This document shows positions 21,057 to 31,939 of a stretch of DNA of 64,000 bases, piece after piece. The position numbers and the translations under genes were made by a program. Source of the DNA: Amanita rubescens (lineage: Eukaryota > Basidiomycota > Agaricomycetes > Agaricales > Amanitaceae); contig WION01000007.1 of assembly GCA_015039365.1 (NCBI GenBank), positions 310,001 through 374,000 on the forward strand. Reading direction: 5' to 3'. Each line of letters opens with the position of its first letter. Position 1 is the stretch's first letter. A model generated the notes under the pieces. That model saw only the letters and a list, made by a program, of their open reading frames with translations. It made no database searches and was not told where the DNA came from.

Positions 21057-21668
21057 TTGGAGATGTTGGGGTATGCATCAGGTAGCCAAGTCATCATCAC
21101 TCATCAGGCCATTCCTTTGATCACCTGCAGGATGCAATGCTCAGCTCAGATGGATGGAGTCTGCATCTGTGATGAGAATGACTATCTTCTTCTGGTACAG
21201 ACAGATAAACAGCTCCAATATCTGGAAGATCCAGCACCACAGCTTATTGCTGAAGCTATTGCCACCTATCAGCAAAATAACTTCATTCATTCAGATAGGG
21301 TACTACTACACATCCCAATTTTCAATGAGATCACCTTCCCTGGCATCACATTTGTCAGAACCTCTCCCACTTTCTACAAGATAAAGATCACAACCAAACT
21401 CAATAAGACTGTTATGGGTGGAATTTTTCTGGCTGATCCAGTCATAATTTATCATCATACCCCACAACTCCCATGTTGCAACAGTGAAGGGATGAGTCCA
21501 TTGGAGAACTGTGCCACTATTCTTCAGTATTATCAACTTAAGCGTTCAAGGCCTTTGTTCAATAGGGCATCTCTCCTAGGACAGATCAAGGTGCCAACAA
21601 AGCCGACTTTTCTTATCTTCCAAACTAGTTCACATCACTACTATCTTGACATCTATACTTGTCTCTAG
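21057..21668 (+). CDS. unrecognised ORF of basidiomycete repeat-associated type
   Basis: 203 codons in CpG-poor DNA. The pattern of a long polar N-part, then FPGITFVRTSPTFYKIKITT followed by a segment around VIYHHTP and GMSPLENCATILQYYQLKR, resembles hypothetical proteins that occur in many copies in Agaricomycete repeats. This is remembered similarity, not a search. No catalytic motif is visible. It ends 42 bp before the TIR element and is probably a leftover of another mobile element rather than a host gene. Confidence 0.4.
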   Translation: MEMLGYASGSQVIITHQAIPLITCRMQCSAQMDGVCICDENDYLLLVQTDKQLQYLEDPAPQLIAEAIATYQQNNFIHSDRVLLHIPIFNEITFPGITFVRTSPTFYKIKITTKLNKTVMGGIFLADPVIIYHHTPQLPCCNSEGMSPLENCATILQYYQLKRSRPLFNRASLLGQIKVPTKPTFLIFQTSSHHYYLDIYTCL

Positions 21669-21710
21669 ATACACTGGGTCTGTACATCCTATTTGTACAA
21701 TTTGCAAATA

Positions 21711-22673
21711 GAGTTTTGAAGTCCAGTTGATAGGACTGGAAAAAGACCAGGACCAGACCAGGACCGGACTGGTTGCAACTGGACCATCAGTTGCAGTTGC
21801 CCAATTTTGTAGGAGCAACCAGTTGCAGTCCTTTGATTTTGGGAAAAACAAAAGACCAGCAAAAGACCAATATCTGTGTGCACATGCCCATAGTTTATGG
21901 CATATTTCCAACAATATTTCAGTTATTATGTGCCAGTGACATCATCAGTTTTCTACATTGTGCATGGAGCTAGCTACATTGATGCTTTCAACAATGGCAG
22001 CCTGGGCATACATAACTCTGAATATGTATGTACTGCACTAATACCCCTGAAGCAATATATTAGTATGAATGATGTTCCTAATTATCATTCTGGGGTTGTT
22101 CTGGGCTGTGCAACACAGTGCCAAAGAGATCACCAAAGAGACCACCAAAGAGATTGAACTTCCCAGTCATGGACTCATGGTCCAGGGCCCTTGGGCTTGA
22201 TAAGGGTTTGTAGATGGAGTATTCAATTGTTTCTGGGGTTTTTTGGGTTGCCAAATCCAATGGTGATGTCAACATAGTACACAAACTGGCTGCAAATGTG
22301 CCAAAATGATTTTGAGCACTGTGCCAACATTAGCAAAGAAATCATCAAAGAGATCACCAAAGAGAACAAGCCTCAGGCCTGGACTTGATAAGGGCTTGTA
22401 ATGAAGTATTCAGTTGTTTCTGGGGGTTCTTTGGGTCTCTGAATCCAATGGTGATGTTAGTGTAGCCCAAAAACTGGTTGCAGATGTCTTTAATATTGGT
22501 AACATCAATTTCAACTGGTTGCAACCAGTTGCACAACTGCAAAAGACCACATGCAACTGGTCTTTTGTGGTCCTGGTCCAGTCTTATGAAATTTCCAGAA
22601 AGAAAAGACCACTCCTGGTTGCAGTTGCCCAAAAAATAGCAAAAAGACTGGACTCAACTGGACGTTAAAACCC
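21711..22673. mobile_element. 963 bp TIR element (MITE-like) with TA target duplication
   Basis: The ends are imperfect inverted repeats. The left end gagttttgaagtccagttga (21711-21730) pairs with the right-end reverse complement gggttttaacgtccagttga (22654-22673), 17 of 20 matching. TA flanks both sides (21709-21710, 22674-22675). The repeats extend inward as many copies of ccagttgca- and aaagacca-type words in opposite orientation. No transposase ORF lies inside, so it would be non-autonomous. TA duplication suggests a Tc1/mariner-like family, which is an inference. It abuts and truncates the transposase relic on its right. Confidence 0.6.
22112..22490 (+). repeat. two diverged direct repeats inside the TIR element
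   Basis: Two copies of about 170 bp (about 22115-22295 and 22335-22490) share the order: repeated aaagagatcaccaaagaga, cttgataagggtttgtag/cttgataagggcttgtaa, attcaattgtttctgggg/attcagttgtttctgggg, and atccaatggtgatgt. Differences are mostly transitions and small indels, so the duplication is old. Confidence 0.7.
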
Positions 22674-24135
22674 TAATCTGGGGATAGGTTATGAAAGATA
22701 CAGATATAATACATCCAGCTGTCTGACTGCTTATTTTGAAACAATTGAGCACCATCAAGTGATATCTGAATCATAACATCATCAGGTTTTATCCTTCCCT
22801 CCATAACTGCCTTGAGGTAGTCAGATCCACAGTAGACATCATCATATACAAGAATTTTGTTCCCATTTGCAACATAAGAATCAAGTGTTGGGAAAACCCA
22901 ACGGGGTCTCAATGATGACAAGGGGAGCATTTGGCCCTCAGTAGATTAGAGGCAAACGGATGGGGGAATACAGTGTAAACTACTCCTATACATATATGTA
23001 CCTAAATTTAGACATGAGGACACCATGAGGCTGTTCCTAAACAGGAAAGCAAGCAGTGTGCTCGACTTGGCCCATAATATTCCAACATCAAGAATATCTT
23101 TTGTCCTGTTAGCACAATGGTGCATTTGTGAGGCACTCTCAGGAGAGCCATACACTAACTCTGAATGACAGGGCCAATTGGAATAGTGCTAAACTGCCTA
23201 CAAGGTGTGAGGGTGCCTTGGTGATAGCGAGGCTCTTGACATATAGGACATGCATTGAGATTCTTGAAGGGACCTGTGAAGGCAGCATATGTGTCAACAC
23301 ACATATCATGCATAATTGGAACAACACCACTGAGTTGTTCAATACGCCTCTTGACCTGGTCACATGACAGAAATGGGTCTGTTGGATGTTGCTCCAGTGC
23401 TGTATCATTGTATGTGGCTTGAGATGCATTTGAGACAGCCATAAATGTGCACAGGGAGAATATAAAGTCAGGATCATACACATCAAATGAAAAATGGGAT
23501 GGTGCACTGTGCAGATGCTCAATGTTTTCTGGATCCATCCTAGTATGCTCCAGAGTGGCATTCTTCAGTTCATTAATGAACTGAGCAGCTATTTGAATGT
23601 CACTCATCTGAGAATCAAGCCCAAGTGTACCAGTATCTGTGACTCTAATTTCATCAATCTCAGGCAATGTTGAAGTCTGCACTGGATCATTCTGATGCAC
23701 TGATGAAGGAGGAGAATTATCCTGAGGCAATGGCAAAGGAGATGGACTATCTTGACATGCTGAAGAGGGATGAACACTATGATCCCCCACTGTGTCTGGA
23801 TGAGAGGAAGGATCATTTTCGGACATTATAGGCTCTGCATTAATGCCATGAGCCTAGAAGAGCAACAGTTAGATCAGCAAGGAGGTATAGAAACCTCATA
23901 GACTCACCTGTGTGCTGTGAACACTACCACCATCACTGGCACCAAGTCCAGTGTCCTCTGTATCCATAGCATTAGACTGCTGTGCCTCCTCCATGCTGCA
24001 CTGGGCCAGGAATGCACTGAACTGTGCACTTTCATCCGAAACAGCTGCAATTCTCCTTCGAATTGCTGTGATTCTTCTGTAGGCTCTATCATGATGTCGC
24101 ATTTCTCGGTACAGGAAAGTTACTGCAGCATTCAT
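22673..24135 (-). pseudogene. Tnp2/CACTA-like DNA transposase, N-terminal part, decayed and truncated
   Basis: Minus-strand gene starting at 24135. Exon 1 (24135-23908, MNAAVTFLYREMRHHDRAYRR) is joined by a 54 nt intron (23854-23907) to exon 2 (HGINAEPIMSENDPSS). Conserved pieces are AFTGPFKNLNACPICQEPRY, FSTIPIGP, then after a frame break at about 23150 GSPESASQMH, and after another intron ILVYDDVYCGSDYLKAVMEG and MIQISLDGAQLFQNKQSDSW, ending NLSPD plus TAG at the TIR element junction. This order matches Agaricomycete Tnp2-type transposases, in which a catalytic region should follow. That part is missing. Assignment rests on remembered family motifs. Confidence 0.7.
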
Positions 24136-24388
24136 TTAAAGCCCCAACTAAGGGCAACTTACTTCGATGGTTGTGGAGTTGGTAATCGATCTGCTGATTA
24201 TCATCGCGCTCAATTGATTACAAATGATTTCTTAATATAAGCACTCCCATGCAATCTTCTTGACAACAGCCAATAATTGAACACATTCTATTTATTATCG
24301 CTATAAATTGATGTACATAGAAACAAATCGTCCCTAATAGAGGGACTTTTCACTGGGTATATGATGACTATCATGTTGTGTGTTGCGG
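24136..24388. other. right edge of the repeat island
   Basis: No gene seen. CpG becomes more frequent from here rightwards, marking the return to ordinary gene-bearing DNA. Confidence 0.4.
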
Positions 24389-25041
24389 CCGACCTTAGTA
24401 ATTCATACGACGCATCCATTCTCATCTATATCCCGTACTGTCTGGTTGGCAGTGAACGAGGCATTGATTCTGTTTGATAGTCTTTTGATGTTCATGCCAC
24501 AGCGTAGCGCTCGCGGATCCAGTGGTAATTTTTTCACAGCCTCCACCGCCCACAGGTTGAATCGGGGTCCAATGATAGTAATCAGCGAATACTAACTTTT
24601 GAACCTGCTTCGCGAAGAATCTCTGTTACGCTTCCCTCTAGGAAGGCACATGCAGGGGGGCAGTCGATCTCGAAAACTTTATTGTTTTCAGTAATTCTGA
24701 CGATGGTATACGTCAATGGACTTACAATTGACAATGTTGCGCATAACGACATGGGGTGGTGATACAACTTGAGTAGCATTCAGATGTGATGTAGCGGCAG
24801 TGACGACAGCTATGGCCTCTGTTGCGACTGGATTGACATACGAGCCGAGTCAAATGGCTTGTCTAGGCCAAGTTCGGTCGTGTTCGATGCGGTTTACCGC
24901 TTCTTGGACTAGATTGGCCGACGCGTCAGTGAAAGCGACGTGCACGTGTTCCAATGCTTGTCTCGCTATGATAGGGGAGATCGCGAGCTCTGCATGGACC
25001 GTCCGAAGTCCCACAACACGGAAATGACAATTACAAGTCAA
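24389..25041 (-). pseudogene. unrecognised coding remnant or gene
   Basis: The minus strand carries consecutive protein-like stretches: HAELAISPIIARQALEHVHV and DASANLVQEAVNRIEHD, an in-frame TGA (24850-24852), then VNPVATEAIAVVTAATSH, a possible splice donor gtaagtcc, KVFEIDCPPACAFLEGSV and TEILREAGSK, then GPRFNLWAVEAVKKLPLD and RALRCGMNIKRLSNRIN ending at a TGA near 24391. Composition and length are those of a real protein, but I do not recognise the family and no good start codon exists. It overlaps the first exon of the neighbouring cyclotransferase gene in antisense if extended to 25041. It may be a gene truncated at the repeat boundary. Confidence 0.4.
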
Positions 25042-25577
25042 ACCTCCCCAGTGGTGAGTTCAGATGCCTTCACCCATTCACGCCAGCATTCAAACGTGTG
25101 GTACTGTAGACACTGCCTCGGCCCCTCTTCTTATATGGGACGCTACGCGCAATGCCACTACTAGCCTGGGCACTAACTGGAGATTCTCGGAAAACCGATG
25201 TGGTGGCGCCTCTCGTCGAACCTGCAGAACTGAGAGGCTATGCACGCTTCTCTCTGCTAGGTAAAGACTATCCTGCTCTGATAAAACACGATGAAACATC
25301 GATCGTCGACGGTTTGCTGCTCTGCCCTCAGGATAAGTCCCAGCGGAAAAAGCTTGATGACTTTGAAGGCGAGACGTACGTGGTGACCCCGGTGCAAGTG
25401 ACTGTCGTCGGTGAGGAAGGTCAGGTGGTGGACGCGGATATATACTTGTGGAATGGCGCGCGCGACGCAGTCTCGGCGGACCATTGGGATCTGGACACTT
25501 TCATTCAGGAACGTCTGGATGACTGGATCGAGCTCTTTGCAGGCATGGAATTGGTGGGAGATGATGCAGATTCATAG
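25024..25577 (+). CDS. gamma-glutamylcyclotransferase-like (AIG2 family) protein
   Basis: Two exons, 25024-25053 and 25110-25577, joined over a 56 nt GT-AG intron, give 165 aa. The protein opens MTITSQTSPV and reaches the family signature LFLYGTLRAM (substrate-loop Y-G-T-L), then ARFSLLGKDYPALIKHDE, IVDGLLLCP and the DDFEGETYVVTPV segment that holds the usual catalytic Glu region. The C-terminus has WNGARDAVSADHWDLDTF. Members remove gamma-glutamyl groups as 5-oxoproline or trim gamma-glutamylamines; the exact substrate cannot be read here. The start was chosen because it alone gives phase-correct splicing into FLYGTL. Confidence 0.85.
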
Positions 25578-25670
25578 GTATTGGTGGTGAAGAGAATTCC
25601 TTCGTCTGTGAAATAAGAAATTTAGGATTATCGAGCCGTGAAAACTCCCACGTGCACTAGTCCACAAGCT

Positions 25671-26487
25671 ATGCTCCCCACGTCTCTTCTAGTCTCCCTC
25701 CTACCCCTTCTCGTACTCCTGAGCTTCCCCACTCGGGTTGCATCGATAAAATTCAATCTCCCTGCGTCGCGTTACCCTGCCGCAAAATGTATATGGAACA
25801 CGGCACACACTAACGCACTCGTCATTGTCACAGCCAACGTCGGCCTGGGCGAAAACCAGCGAGTCGACATAGAGATTACTGATTCATCACCGCAGAAGAA
25901 CGTATACCTAAGTAAAAAAGGGATTAATGGGGAGACAAGGTTGGCTATCACGACGCATGAGGAAGGCGAAGTAGGTGTCTGTCTAAGAAATTATGTTGAA
26001 GGAGGTACGTGTATGACTCGGGCGCTCGGCTGTGGCTAAACTTGATTGTGTTCAGACGTTCCCTACGTTAAAACAGTGACCATGAAGAGGGTTATTGACC
26101 TTGACATTGACATTGGCGCTGATGCCGTGGACTACAAGTGCGTGTTTTCAATGCTTATTTGCTTGCGGTCGCTTTAATCTATTCCAGCGCAATTGCCAAC
26201 CAAGAGTCCCTCTCCGGTCTTGAAACGGAGATGCGTAAACTAGAAGGTATCGTCAAGGAAATCTCGGAAGAGATGACGTACCTTAAGCGGCGAGAGGAGA
26301 GGTTTACAGACACGAATCGTGCGTTCACCGTCTTCCCACTCCTTCAAGTTCTAATACTCTATCAGTATCAACCAACCTTCGTGTACAAAACTTTGCTTGG
26401 TTTTCTATCGTTTCACTCACAGCCTTGGGCGTATGGCAAATATTCCATCTGCGCGCGTTCTTCAAACGAAAATACCTTATTGACTAG
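25671..26487 (+). CDS. ERV25: p24-family cargo receptor, ERV25 type
   Basis: COPII/COPI vesicle membrane protein that helps sort cargo between ER and Golgi, acting with other p24 proteins. Exons 25671-26004, 26056-26137, 26188-26318 and 26366-26487 close in phase to 222 aa. A signal peptide (LLVSLLPLLVLLSFPTRVAS) is followed by a GOLD-like lumenal domain (KFNLPASRYPAAKCIWN, with the two Cys of the family; GEVGVCLRN), a coiled coil (EMRKLEGIVKEISEEMTYLK), a transmembrane segment (FAWFSIVSLTALGVWQIFHL) and the short cytosolic tail RAFFKRKYLID with the FF and dibasic sorting signals. Convergent with SPC2. Confidence 0.92.
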
Positions 26488-26713
26488 TCACACTAATGAC
26501 GCGGTTTTACGACACCATACCCAAATACTATCTCTTGGAATAGCAGTGGCATATTTTTTGGCCCAGAGGGCATGCATATAGGTACAAGCCTAATCCTCAG
26601 AAAGCAATACAGGACGGGTATGATATAATTTTTGCAAGTCATGCATAATGGAGGGATTGAAGGGCGAACACCGAGAAATGGAAGCGAGAGTAAAATATCC
26701 TTTAGATGCACCC

Positions 26714-27587
26714 TTAACTGGACTTGCCCTCCATGGCATTTTCCACCAGCTCTCCGACCCACTTTTCGAACTTTTCCTGATGCATTCCTCCTTTATCATC
26801 AAAGAACTCGGTGTAAGATGTTGACCCGCGAGTTTTGCCTCGCGCTAAGAGCGACTTGCCACCAGAAGTAGAGCGGTGGTATGTTAGGGTTAAAGAGTAG
26901 GCCGGTGGGGTTGATTCCGATGATGGTGAAGTTGCTCTTTTAGCGGGAATTGTACGGGCGTCGATGGTTAGTCTTTCGGTAATGATCTGTGTTGGGTGTT
27001 AGTGGGAAATGATTTAAAGGGGACATTTACACGTACACGTTTCGAAAACGTCTTTCTTTTCCCGACAAATACAGTCTCTTTCTCCACAAAATGCGCATAC
27101 ACTGTCTGCAGCGTTGTCAGAAGCACGTAAATTATGACACCGACCCAGACGACTGGCTTTGACTTTTCAAAGTCAAATTTGTAGCCGTATAAGGCCGTTC
27201 CCGCCGCCACGAGCACTGAAAGCCATCCCAGTGCGAGGCGAACATCGGTATGAAGATGAATTTGTTTAAACAGTTCAGGTCTGGACAGAAACTGCAGTTC
27301 TTGTGATTAGCCAAGCGCAAACACTGGGAGGGTTAAAACCGACTCACCCTTTTCAAACTATCATCGCATGCATTCTTCAACTCTGTTAAACTTGCATTAT
27401 TCACTTTGACAGTCTCGCGTTCCTCTGGTGGCACGACCACACTAAGAGGACCGACTGGCCTTTCATCGCTTGCGCCCACGGGCGAACTCAGCGGGGGACT
27501 CGGCGACCTTTCGGCCTTACCCCCATGGCCATTTCTTTTGTCGTTCGTGTTTATCACCGCGGGTGACTTCTTCGGTGTGCGGGCCAT
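26714..27587 (-). CDS. SPC2: signal peptidase complex subunit 2 (SPC25 family)
   Basis: Non-catalytic subunit of the ER signal peptidase complex, which links the complex to the translocon. Three exons (27587-27348, 27291-27037, 26986-26714) total 255 aa in phase. The polar N-terminus is followed by VNNASLTELKNACDDSLKR, then FKQIHLHTDVRLALGWLSV entering the first membrane helix (LVAAGTALYG), then FDFEKSKPVVWVGVIIYVLL forming the second, and a cytosolic C-part (VEKETVFVGKRK, TYHRSTSGGKSLL, EFFDDKGGMHQEKFEKWVGE). The hydrophobic pair and HTDVRLALG are typical. Its neighbour ERV25 is also an early-secretory membrane protein. Confidence 0.88.
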
Positions 27588-28310
27588 GAGATATGGGGGA
27601 TGGGAAGATTACAACTCGCGACGTGTCGGCCTTGCGTGACTCGTGGGAAACGACGGCCTACTTCGGTCCGACCCCCCACATTCAGAATCATAGCCTCTCC
27701 ACCATAGGTATTGAATTGCGGTGCCGAAAAATCCGAAGGGTAACTAGAACAAAGTTATAGGCATGGTCGAAGAAAAATCACAATCAGCTGACTCGAAATC
27801 ATTCCAGAACAAAGTCTCCGTGAGTAGGCTGCCTTCCTGAATCCTTCCATTTCGTCACTTCGTGTTACTGATCTTTGCCTATTAAGTATACTTCTTCTCC
27901 ACCCAAACTACACGATCAGAGTCAGTTGACTATATCACTTACTTTCGGCGCATCGAGCCTGCAGGAACTGCCTCCTCCAATAATTACCGGGCCCTTAATT
28001 AATCGGTGGCTGACACTTCAATACCGGGAATAATGCGGCCTCCTAAACATCACAAGAAGGGGTTGTCACCATAAAAATGAGTCTACCATCATGCCCAAAC
28101 CCTGCATCATTGTCTGGCATGATACACATCTGTGACCTCGCGCACTCCGCACACTGAAGGTTCTCGAATCGCGCTACGAAGTCAGCGAGTCACATTCCTC
28201 GTATCAATGCAGTATATGAGCTAAAATATATTTAGATTGATGCGTTGTGAACCGCTTTACGGTCAGCCGACATGTTAGATCGGACATATCAGGTTATCAG
28301 TGGAACCCTA
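27588..28310. other. intergenic, no gene seen
   Basis: No open frame with family features or a consistent exon chain on either strand. The left end is the SPC2 promoter side. Confidence 0.5.
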
Positions 28311-28620
28311 TGACCACGGCTGTCAAAAGCCTGATCGAGATCGAAGGTAAGTTTATTCTACATAACTATGCTATTATCATCTAATGTGCTTTTGGGGCCG
28401 AAGGTTGAGTACAGTGCAGCGAAAATCCAATTTACTGCCACTATTATTAATACGGGGAACGAGACCCTGGCGCTCGTCAACGACCCCTCAGGGATACTGT
28501 TGGAGAGGGCATCGCGCCGACAAATACGACGTTTATTCCTAAATTCCAAGGCGAAATATATCTCCATATGGGAGCGAAATGGGTGGAATTTGCGCTGTTA
28601 AATAGGATTTCATTTTCACG
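28311..28620 (+). pseudogene. relic of an M35 metallopeptidase N-domain
   Basis: The plus strand reads AVKSLIEIE, an intron-like gap (gtaagttt to ccgaag), then VEYSAAKIQFTATIINTGN and ETLALVNDPSGILLE. This is the same beta-domain signature as in the M35 gene at 9178 (ETLTIVRDPSGVL). After that the frame is lost: TFIPKF appears one frame over, and no HExxH or GTxDxxYG motif follows. A decayed fragment of a duplicated M35 gene is the simplest reading. Confidence 0.7.
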
Positions 28621-28850
28621 TCTCACTGCACAGTTACTCCAGCGGCTTTGTGACGAAGAAATCGTGAATGTGCCATGAGCGCAATTGAAAGTGATGTCAT
28701 GCAATCAAATAGAGACAAATAACACGACTCGTGTTCGTGGCATGCACAAAGCTTCGAAAGGGGTGCAGAAAGGAATGAAGCGAGATAATCAAGCGCTCGA
28801 CTCGTATCTCGAGCCAAATACCAGTAAATCCCATATCGCATGGTCTCCGC

Positions 28851-31561
28851 ATGGAAAGTCTCCCTTTGACTGCATTTTCAATGTCGCCGTCAAGACACCC
28901 CCCCGCAGCTCGTCCACCATCTCCAGGTGTTACTCCCTGGCCCACGTTCTCTGCACCCTCAGCATCATGTGCTCCTCTCGATGAGAGTACCGCCTCCGAC
29001 ACGCGGCGAGGGCCTTCTCCTACCAGATCCCCGAAGAAAACGAAGGGCCGCGCCAGGCAGGACAGAGACGCAGAAGAAGACATAAGATTTAATATCGCCC
29101 CTAAGTGGCCACGCGCGGCGTTCACAAGACGTTTGATGCGAAGAACACGTCCAGAGCGTGTGATTGACCCTTATACCATGGGTAGTTCTCATAGCTTGTG
29201 ATGGCATAACAACGACTGATAACCGTTAGATATCCCTGATTACCCGCCTCCTACATTTCAGGAAGCGACATCTGGTCTCGCATTACAAATTCCGGCTACA
29301 GCTTTGCCCACAGCTTCTGTCATAGACTCAAGTGTGGATGCGGACGCTCATGAAGATGATAACGAGCCTCAAGCAGGCCCTAGTCGAAGTAGTGAACAAT
29401 CTGTTCAGCAAGGTGCAAGCGCTACATCTGATTCAGATTCTAGCAGCTCGCATAGCTCTCAAGATTTTTGCGATCTTCACAGCGATGAAACTGCGCCTTC
29501 TACCCCCCGTAAAAAGCCGAAAGAGAGTCAGCGTGGATTAGCATTTCCGTCGACGCCGTTGAGAGGACGTAACAAATCTCGCGCAGGGCATGATTATGCG
29601 GAAGCGGATGAACTCGGAGCACAACCTGCCGCTGCCACAAGAAGACACAATTCACTATCACCACTTCGGATTTTCCCCTCGCTGCATCTAGCACTTCATG
29701 ATCGGGCCGCAACGGCTCATCCCACAACCGAACATGCATCGACTTCTCCCTACCAACATTCCCGCGGAATGTCATCATTCTTCCGAAGCACAACTTCGCT
29801 TGCACTGCTCCACGGTAACGGCAACACGACGCCGACCACCCTTAAATCCAAGTCATCTATCACTAACCTCTCATCCAATGGAGCGTCGCCAAAACGTAAA
29901 CTCTTCTCTCCGTCCAAAGGCAAAGAACGTGCTGAGCGGACGGATCGACCGGAAAAGGTCGAAATTGATCCGGAGATAGACCAATTAGATACGTGGGAGG
30001 TCATTGACGCCACAGAAGCTCAGGACGCAGATGCTTCTGCCGAGCTCAAGACAAATAAGGACAGGAAGGAAGCGAGAAGGCGAAGCCCTGATCAAATGGC
30101 TGATGTACCTGCTGTTGAACCCTTCAAGGGTCCGACAGAAGCGACCCCCGCTGCTCCTGTCTCTACTCCGGTGGAAGCACAGGCGCAACGGCCACCGCCA
30201 CCCCCGGTGCAAGCTCAACAGCCAAGTGTTCATCCGCTCTCGCTCCGCGACCGGAAGGTACCTATTCCTCCTGTTGAACGACCTCAACAACGTCCACCAG
30301 CCCCCCCTCGGCCAAATTCTCCCCCAGCTGTATCCCTGGCCGCTTCACGGGTCGTGCAGTCACATGATCCCTCTTTATCACCATCTACCAAACTCACCAC
30401 AGGTCCCCAGATAACAACTGTCCGTGTTACGCGTAAGCAGACAACAGGGACGACACATACATTAACCACGAAAAAATCTCAAGTATTTAATTCATCTCCA
30501 TTGGGAACCCAGACGTGGAAGCCAGGCGATGAATCACCTACAAAGGTTAAAGGTAAAGTAGCGGTGAGTTCGGGAGTCGATTCATCGCTGCAATCGGCCC
30601 TGGAGACACCATTACCTCCTTCGCCTATTGAGAGAGCTTGGTCTGGATCATACCTCAGTGCCAGCACCATGCCGAACGCTGGCTTGTCCAACAAGTTCCA
30701 GTCTTTTATGGCCGATATTGCCGGACTTCAGTTTACACCCTTGACGGATTCATTTTCGGCTGCTGCCGATACCCTTGGATTCACGAGTGGGCTTGAAACA
30801 CCCACAAAGAAACATTACCACGGTCGCCCGCTCCCACCAGCTCCAGGACTGCCTGGTCCTGGCATCCGTCCCCCCATTGATTCCGTTTTTCTCACGCACT
30901 CCTCGCCCTCGGAAAAGAAGATGAGGAGAGACGATAAGACAAGTAGCAATTGCCCTGAAGGACTTCTTATCGACTTGGACGATAACAGCTTCGTGAGCGG
31001 CATGAGTACGCCCGAGGCTGCGAGGTCGCAGACCGATCTTCGGCTGCCGCCTCCGTCTGCGTCTCCTACTGTGACTGGATTCCCTATGTTAGGGAACGGC
31101 AATGGGCACCGTTGGCATGCGGCCTCCGCGTCAATGTCAACGCCTAATCTGGCGTCCCAGCCGATATACCCCTCACCGCTCCAAATTGTGAGTCTGACTC
31201 CTGACCCGAGTCAGGGTGATCCTGTACCACATGTATGGGCTCCATTACATGCTGTTACGACAGAACCGCAATGGGGATATGATAGCGAAACGGATGACGA
31301 ATTACCCGACTATGAGGTAGGTTCCATAGGCGAATGTGATGCTCCTCAATCATTGACGCGCCGTTTCAGGTATCGAAGTATTGGACTAAACAGCCGACAC
31401 CGCTTGCATCCAAAGACATTAAGGTTATGCCACCATCGCCACATATGACACATGCCCAACCGTTCGCGCTGGCGCTTGCAAGAGCACAGACACATCCGGC
31501 CGCCTCGCCGGCTGTGAGCTACGGCATGGCACCAGTGTGCTTCCACGCTAATGGCCGTTAA
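28851..31561 (+). CDS. large disordered protein, function not recognised
   Basis: Exons 28851-29181, 29230-31316 and 31370-31561 close in phase to 869 aa. Almost the whole chain is low-complexity Ser/Pro/Thr-rich sequence with scattered basic patches (SPTRSPKKTKGRARQ, SPKRKLFSPSKGKERAE). Proline runs (APPRPNSPPA, RPPPPPVQAQQ) could bind SH3 or WW domains. Short conserved-looking islands are IPDYPPPTFQEA near residue 112, PEIDQLDTWEVIDATE, NKFQSFMADIAGLQFTPLTD and TDDELPDYEVSKYWTKQP near the C-terminus. No catalytic domain or membrane segment was seen. I do not recognise the family. The start ATG is the first that keeps exon 1 open; an upstream exon cannot be excluded. Confidence 0.75.
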
Positions 31562-31939
31562 CTTTTCGTTTTCCTTTACTCGCGCTGGTCGCGTTGTTCT
31601 CGTGATGGACTCATGTACGCTCATGTCCTTTTTTTCCTTTTCCTTTTCTGGGTTTTTGGATGATGGGACTATGACTACATGCTTGTACTTCATTTAGTTT
31701 TGTCGCTGGCAGTCACATCACAATTCGGGTAAAATACAATTGGACGGATTAAAATCAGATGGGAGCCGATACTAGTAGTAGTTGAAACTCTAGCCGTGAA
31801 TATGTACATATTGTTGTGTGAGGTTGAGCTCAACACGATGCGATATAAAACAATGCAATGTAACAATGCGATCTAGAAAGTAACTATATGTCAGCGATTA
31901 GCAGATGCTGCCGTGGTATTATAAGCGCATATGATAATA
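31562..31939. other. intergenic between convergent genes, no gene seen
   Basis: 3' flanks of the disordered-protein gene (plus) and the SSU1-like gene (minus). No coding signal. Confidence 0.45.

Noticed and set aside
21630..21914. Continuation of the Tnp2-like transposase on the far side of the TIR element
   Set aside because: After removing the TIR element and one TA the joined reading does not resume the expected transposase motifs, so the catalytic part seems to be absent.
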